Part shown: positions 4,380 to 7,981 of the stretch, in pieces | Layout: every line of letters begins with the position of its first letter | Numbering within the stretch: position 1 is the stretch's first letter | Assembly (NCBI GenBank): GCA_004376385.1 | Contig: SOJY01000091.1 | Location: 1-7,981, forward strand | Direction: 5' to 3' | DNA length: 7,981 nucleotides | From: Candidatus Bathyarchaeum sp. | GTDB lineage: Archaea; Thermoproteota; Bathyarchaeia; Bathyarchaeales; Bathyarchaeaceae | Translations under genes and position numbers: made by a program | Notes under the pieces: model-generated | Seen by the model: the letters and a program-made list of their open reading frames with translations, nothing else | Told to the model about the DNA's origin: nothing | The model's database searches: none

Positions 4380-6074
4380 ATGACAATTCAGTTGAACGAA
4401 CGCCTGAAAGAGAACGTGCTAAAGCTATGTAATGATATTGCTGGTTCTCGCCAAATCACCGCCGTTTGCGTCTACGGTCCATGGGTTTGCGGATACGCCG
4501 ACAAAAAGACTAACGTAAACGTTTTACTGATTCTTGACCGCTTCACTCTCCGCCTAAACACCTACTCTGAGACTGTGGATGACGTCAAAGTCTCGGTTTT
4601 GACAGTTAACCGTTTGGACTTTGAAAGAGACGTGAACAAAGGCTGGCTAGGGGAGTTCTTCGCCGAAAAACTCGCTGTTCCATACGAACCATTAAAGAAC
4701 GGAGAATACCTGCGGCTCCATGAAGTGAAAATAAAAAAGAGAACTGTTTCGGAGCTTCTCGAGAACCTGATCTTAGAATTTCCCGAATCATCTCACGAGT
4801 TCCTCATCAAAAAAGAATACTTCATGTACGAAGTTATGATGAGACGAGCTAGAGTATTTCCTCCCCTAACATACAGTTTCCTTAACATGTCAAGGGGAAA
4901 TCTTGGAAGAAAAAATGTGGAAGCGATTATGGAGGGATACCTGAAAGCCCTCAAAGAACTGGAGAAAGAAAACATAGTTTTCCATTCAGATGGCTACATC
5001 AAAATCACACGAAGCCATATTGATGCTGTCAAAAGGCGGAAATTGAGGCTTCCTCTCTTTCTCAAGTCAATTCAGAGACTAGTACTCCCTCCTCTTCTCA
5101 GCGTCTTTTCAGAATCTGCAAGTTCCTTTATTCAGGACCAGAGACTATTCATGAAAGCCAACAAAAAAGTTAGAGCTGGCGGGCTGGTTTCCCGACTGGA
5201 AGACCCCAAAAAATACGTTTTGCTCCCCACGCCTCTTGGACCCATTTCCCTCTCAGACAAATCTGGCATTGAAGATGTGGCTAGAAAAATCATCCCAGAT
5301 GGCGAGTTTTCGAAGATGAATGTCAAGAATATTGGAGGGGTCTTGAATGATGTCTACCTTCTTACTATAACAAAAAATGGTGAAGAACAAAAATTTGTTG
5401 TTAAACAATTCATAGATTGGTCGAATCTCAAATGGTTATCTCTAACCCTGTGGTCTTTCGGAACCACATCCTTCTCCGTGCTTGGGCGATCTAGACTAGA
5501 GAAAGAATACGCCATAAACACGTTTCTGCACAGCAAAGGTTTTCCAGTTCCCAAAATTTTCTATATCAGCCATCAAAAACGCTTGATCTTCGAGGAGTTC
5601 ATTGAGGGAGAGGAACTCGTGGAGACTATCAAGCGGATTATATCATCTAATAAAACTGAGACTGATGTTGCTTTGGTGAGGGCGGTGGGGCGAAAGATAG
5701 CGGAGGTGCATAGCTTGGGCGTCAGCTTGGGCGACTGCAAACCAGAGAACTTCATTGTCTCAAAAGATGATATTGTCCTATTGGATCTTGAGCAGGCAAC
5801 AAGAGATGGTAATCAAGCATGGGATATTGCCGAATTTCTGTACTATTCAGGACATTATAGTCCACCATTGTCTTCCACCAACGCTGCGAGCATCATAGCC
5901 CGAAACTTTATTGAAGGCTATCTGGAAGCTGGAGGAAAAAAGGAGACCGTGAAGAAAGCTGCATCAGCGCGATACACCAAAGTCTTTAGCGTCTTCACGC
6001 CACCACATGTCCTACTCGCTATCTCTAATATCTGCCAAAAAATGGGAAAAGAACTGGCTAAAAGCGAATCCTAA
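4380..6074 (+). CDS. Degenerate nucleotidyltransferase - winged-helix-like - Bud32/ePK-like kinase fusion
   Basis: The 564-residue product has three parts. (1) Residues 1-115 follow the Pol-beta/MNT nucleotidyltransferase fold: VCVYGPWVCGY (29-39), then TNVNVLLIL (44-52). The expected catalytic D-x-D is N45-V-N47, and no replacement aspartate is evident in the later strand VKVSVL (69-74), so catalysis is probably lost. (2) Residues 120-265 are helical and include ALKELEKENIVFHSDGYIKI (190-209), a winged-helix-like helix plus wing. (3) Residues 314-564 are a small protein-kinase-like domain. It shows a GG turn (319-320), the beta3 lysine in FVVKQF (K342), a likely helix-C glutamate (E374 or E376), H444 and the catalytic loop GDCKPENF (D452, K454, N457). 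The metal site is LLDLEQA (D469), then WDIAEF. The kinase looks active and nearest Bud32, WaaP or Rio-like kinases. It has no membrane segment and is probably cytosolic. The partner or substrate is unknown. Confidence 0.8.
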   Translation: MTIQLNERLKENVLKLCNDIAGSRQITAVCVYGPWVCGYADKKTNVNVLLILDRFTLRLNTYSETVDDVKVSVLTVNRLDFERDVNKGWLGEFFAEKLAVPYEPLKNGEYLRLHEVKIKKRTVSELLENLILEFPESSHEFLIKKEYFMYEVMMRRARVFPPLTYSFLNMSRGNLGRKNVEAIMEGYLKALKELEKENIVFHSDGYIKITRSHIDAVKRRKLRLPLFLKSIQRLVLPPLLSVFSESASSFIQDQRLFMKANKKVRAGGLVSRLEDPKKYVLLPTPLGPISLSDKSGIEDVARKIIPDGEFSKMNVKNIGGVLNDVYLLTITKNGEEQKFVVKQFIDWSNLKWLSLTLWSFGTTSFSVLGRSRLEKEYAINTFLHSKGFPVPKIFYISHQKRLIFEEFIEGEELVETIKRIISSNKTETDVALVRAVGRKIAEVHSLGVSLGDCKPENFIVSKDDIVLLDLEQATRDGNQAWDIAEFLYYSGHYSPPLSSTNAASIIARNFIEGYLEAGGKKETVKKAASARYTKVFSVFTPPHVLLAISNICQKMGKELAKSES

Positions 6075-6090
6075 AACATACAAAAAGTGT
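6071..6090 (-). terminator. T-rich tract ending the coiled-coil gene transcript
   Basis: On the minus strand this reads ACACTTTTTGTATGTTTTAG, about 45 nt past the stop of the coiled-coil gene, and slightly overlaps the end of the convergent kinase-fusion gene. T-tracts of this type are the usual archaeal intrinsic stop signal. Its ACACTTTTTGTAT core recurs on the same strand at 2508-2520. Confidence 0.4.
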
Positions 6091-6134
6091 GCTGTGTTCT
6101 ATTCCGTGAAACCCTATTCTCTGCCGTGTTTCCT

Positions 6135-7757
6135 TCATAGGTGTTGGCTGAGAACCTGAACTTCGTTTTCTGATATCCAGCCATTGTCTCTTAGTTCTGT
6201 TACTCCTCTTTTGATGCCTACCTGTGACTCTGTTGTTCGTAAGATGTTAGCTTTGATTCCCGCCTCTGTTATCTCCTTTTCAAACACGGGATTCTCTTGA
6301 GTTAAGTACACAAGCTGGTCAAGAAGGTCTGCGATAGCTTGTGAACGAGACTGGAGAAACGATTTCATTTTTCCGGCTCCGAAGACGCCCTTCAATTTTG
6401 TTTTGATTCCCATGCTGCCTACATATGATGGAGGATAGACAACGTATCTTTTCCCAACTTCTGTTTCGTAACAAACGAAATAGACGGGAAGGTAAACGAG
6501 GGCATTCTTTCTTCTTCTTTCTAGGGCGCCCATGCTGTTAGTCTCGTTTAAGGATACCTCTTTTGTTTTAATCATCACATCAATCTGTTTAATTATAGAA
6601 GAGGTCCTCTCCCCTAAATCTGCTAGTTCCTGATGTTCCAGTCTGACTCTAGCTTCCTTTGCAGCTTCTATGTCCCGGAGAGCCTTCATTGCCTCTTCAA
6701 TGCGATCATCTGGTTTCGTTCTCGCCCTAGACACCTCAATTTTCTTTGCATCCTCAACGTTCTCTATTTTCCTGTCAATATTCTTGATTTCCTTATTCAA
6801 ACTTGGAATCTTCTTCTTGATTTTATCCAGTTTTTCGGTTATCTGAAACTCGCCAGCTTCGTCTTTATTTTCTCTGGAACCTTTTATGTCAGCCTCATAG
6901 CGTTCTCTGTCGTTTGACAGACGTTCAAGTGTTCTTTCTATTCTAACCCTGTTTTGGTGAAGGGTGCAGAGTTTTCTGTCATATTTTTTGGAGATTCTGG
7001 TGACCTCTTCATCGCGTTTCTCTTTGATTTTGGTTATTTTCTCCCTTACTTTGGGTTTAACCTTCTTTATTCTTTTGTCAAACTCTTTCATGGTCTTCTT
7101 CATTTCTGTTTGAAGAGCTTTCACCTGTTCTCTTGTCCCTTTACTGAGGGACCTCATGCTTTTGCTTAGGTTTTTTATTTCCTCTTCTATCTTGTCTCTT
7201 AAGTCAGAAAGCTTATCGATGGAAGCTGAGACCTCAGACGCGTCCAGCGTAGGAGATAAAATCGCTTTTGTTGTTGCGACTTTTCCGATATCCTCTGCGT
7301 CTTGGAGATAATTCATTAAATCTTGCATGAACGCCGGATTTCTGATAAGCCCTTCTATCGTTTTTTCCTCTTTTCCGGAGAATTTTTGGAAGTAGCTGGC
7401 GTTCTGGGATAGGGCTGCACAGTAGGCTTCGCGTGACCTAGAGCTTGCTTGAAGGTCGCTGTCGAAGGCTTTGACGTCTGGAAGTACATCGTAAGATATT
7501 GACTGATTCGTGAATTCGAGTCCGTCGAAGATGAGGGTTCTTCCTTTCCATGGAATCAGCCATATGGGGTAGCATGTTTCGGCTATGAACGCCAGTTTTT
7601 CTTCCGGTTTCTTCAGGACACGACCTTCGCCCTTCTTTCTGTCTCTTTCGGCTAGATAGAAGATTGCCGCCATCTCCATGTCTTTAGTGAATGGTATGTA
7701 CCTGTCTTTGGCTGGAACAGCGAATGGAAGAATAAGTTTTCTAACTTTTTTATCCAA
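6135..7757 (-). CDS. Large coiled-coil protein with small beta-rich end domains, unknown function
   Basis: This is about 540 residues; numbering here counts from the GTG at 7766. The N-terminal domain (1-150) contains YPIWLIPWKGRTLIFDGL (66-83), a likely beta hairpin. A long, highly charged coiled coil runs from about 180 to 400, rich in Lys/Glu/Arg with heptad leucines and isoleucines. The C-terminal domain (about 420-543) has LVYLPVYFVCYE and GKRYVVYPPS (423-446). A glycine/lysine stretch follows (452-467), then a helical tail ending ELRDNGWISENEVQVL that resembles a SHOCT module. There is no signal peptide, membrane helix or nucleotide-binding motif. I do not recognise the family; a rod-shaped scaffold or adaptor is the natural guess. 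TTG 7757 is preferred because GGGTGA sits 5 nt before it. The GTG at 7766 overlaps that site and would add three residues. A dyad precedes the gene. Confidence 0.8.
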   Translation of the reverse strand: MDKKVRKLILPFAVPAKDRYIPFTKDMEMAAIFYLAERDRKKGEGRVLKKPEEKLAFIAETCYPIWLIPWKGRTLIFDGLEFTNQSISYDVLPDVKAFDSDLQASSRSREAYCAALSQNASYFQKFSGKEEKTIEGLIRNPAFMQDLMNYLQDAEDIGKVATTKAILSPTLDASEVSASIDKLSDLRDKIEEEIKNLSKSMRSLSKGTREQVKALQTEMKKTMKEFDKRIKKVKPKVREKITKIKEKRDEEVTRISKKYDRKLCTLHQNRVRIERTLERLSNDRERYEADIKGSRENKDEAGEFQITEKLDKIKKKIPSLNKEIKNIDRKIENVEDAKKIEVSRARTKPDDRIEEAMKALRDIEAAKEARVRLEHQELADLGERTSSIIKQIDVMIKTKEVSLNETNSMGALERRRKNALVYLPVYFVCYETEVGKRYVVYPPSYVGSMGIKTKLKGVFGAGKMKSFLQSRSQAIADLLDQLVYLTQENPVFEKEITEAGIKANILRTTESQVGIKRGVTELRDNGWISENEVQVLSQHL

Positions 7758-7762
7758 GTTTC

Positions 7763-7768
7763 TCACCC
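7763..7768 (-). promoter_or_regulatory. Shine-Dalgarno site supporting a TTG start
   Basis: The minus strand reads GGGTGA, then GAAAC, then TTG (7757). The motif is a near-ideal archaeal ribosome-binding site at a normal distance from the TTG. The alternative GTG start at 7766 lies inside the motif itself, so it is the less likely start. Confidence 0.55.
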
Positions 7769-7803
7769 GTTACAGTCCATCTAAGCTGAATTTTACATGT
7801 ATT

Positions 7804-7827
7804 ATCATGATTCTTATTTGTCATGAT
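7804..7827. promoter_or_regulatory. Inverted repeat upstream of the coiled-coil gene
   Basis: ATCATGA (7804-7810) and TCATGAT (7821-7827) are perfect inverted repeats with a 10-nt gap. The left arm is itself palindromic (ATCATGAT), and TCATGATT also occurs twice as a direct repeat 16 nt apart. On the minus strand the left arm borders GATAATACATG (about 7796-7806), the best TATA-like element for the coiled-coil gene. The dyad therefore overlaps or abuts the factor-binding part of that promoter and is a candidate operator. Confidence 0.4.
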
Positions 7828-7948
7828 TTAAGTCTTGTGTCCTTAGGGTATAGCTGAATTCGAGTTTATCTTAACCCTGAAATGTTATTTAGGCTTTGTT
7901 GCTTTACGGGTCGTCAGCAGAAAAAACTAACATACCCTATTAAACAGT
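7828..7948. other. Intergenic spacer, nothing distinctive
   Basis: No gene, RNA or stable hairpin is evident. AGCTGAATT at 7852-7860 repeats a 9-mer from 7784-7792, and CAGAAAAAAC at 7918-7927 matches the first ten bases of the window, but both are short and low in complexity. Confidence 0.35.
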
Positions 7949-7981
7949 ATGCAACTTGAACATAAGCTGGTGCGCGGAGCC
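7949..7981 (+). CDS. Possible start of a further gene, cut by the window end
   Basis: An ATG opens a frame that reads MQLEHKLVRGA through the last base without a stop. The residue make-up is protein-like, but only eleven codons are visible. No ribosome-binding site is seen, and CCTATTAAAC (7936-7945) is too close to serve as TATA box for a leaderless start. The product cannot be named. Confidence 0.25.
   Translation, partial: MQLEHKLVRGA

Noticed and set aside
6633..7169. Two plus-strand frames (94 and 71 codons) rich in Phe and Leu
   Set aside because: They are the antisense shadow of the Lys/Glu-rich coiled coil; Phe/Leu/Ser-rich products are expected from reading AAA/GAA codons backwards.
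7918..7927. Third copy of the intergenic repeat
   Set aside because: Only the A-rich 10-mer CAGAAAAAAC is shared; the diagnostic hairpin block is absent.
7881..7961. 25-codon plus-strand frame starting ATGTTATTT
   Set aside because: It is short, without ribosome-binding site, and overlaps another equally weak start at 7949.

Overview
The window looks like AT-rich archaeal chromosome. The evidence is an archaeal/eukaryotic-type ribosomal protein S19 (uS19) ending in the RSSMYVPLK signature, a PEF-type C-terminal sorting tail on a beta-repeat surface-protein fragment, an archaeal SpoIIM/DUF95 membrane protein, TATA-like boxes about 25 nt ahead of several genes, GGTGA-type Shine-Dalgarno sites, and probable GTG and TTG starts. 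The mix suggests a TACK-type lineage such as Bathyarchaeia, but this is inference; only 'archaeon' is well supported. I see no CRISPR array, tRNA, rRNA, transposase or integrase.

Layout, left to right. (1) 1-165 is non-coding, with one copy of a short intergenic repeat (2-50) and two strong hairpins that lie behind the S19 gene. (2) S19 is on the minus strand (166-573) and stands alone, away from its usual S10-type operon. (3) On the plus strand follow a 5'-truncated remnant of a PEF-anchored surface protein (655-909), a one-TM protein with two SHOCT-like modules (1038-1352) and a CYTH-fold triphosphate enzyme (1510-2016). A second repeat copy sits 24 nt after the CYTH stop. (4) A 47-residue orphan gene (2233-2376) is flanked by a dyad and a hairpin. 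A membrane protein with three equally spaced repeats (2599-3405) follows. (5) A SpoIIM-family membrane protein (3493-4182, minus) is convergent with that gene and divergent from a 564-residue fusion (4380-6074, plus). The fusion joins a degenerate nucleotidyltransferase fold, a winged-helix-like middle and a Bud32/ePK-like kinase. (6) A large coiled-coil protein (6135-7757, minus) with small beta-rich ends has a dyad upstream of its start. A possible further gene begins at 7949 and runs off the window.

There is no long operon: most genes have their own spacer and strand flips are frequent, so no shared pathway can be read from the arrangement. The strongest candidates for new biology are the pseudo-nucleotidyltransferase/kinase fusion, the triple-repeat membrane protein, the intergenic repeat family and the isolated S19 gene.
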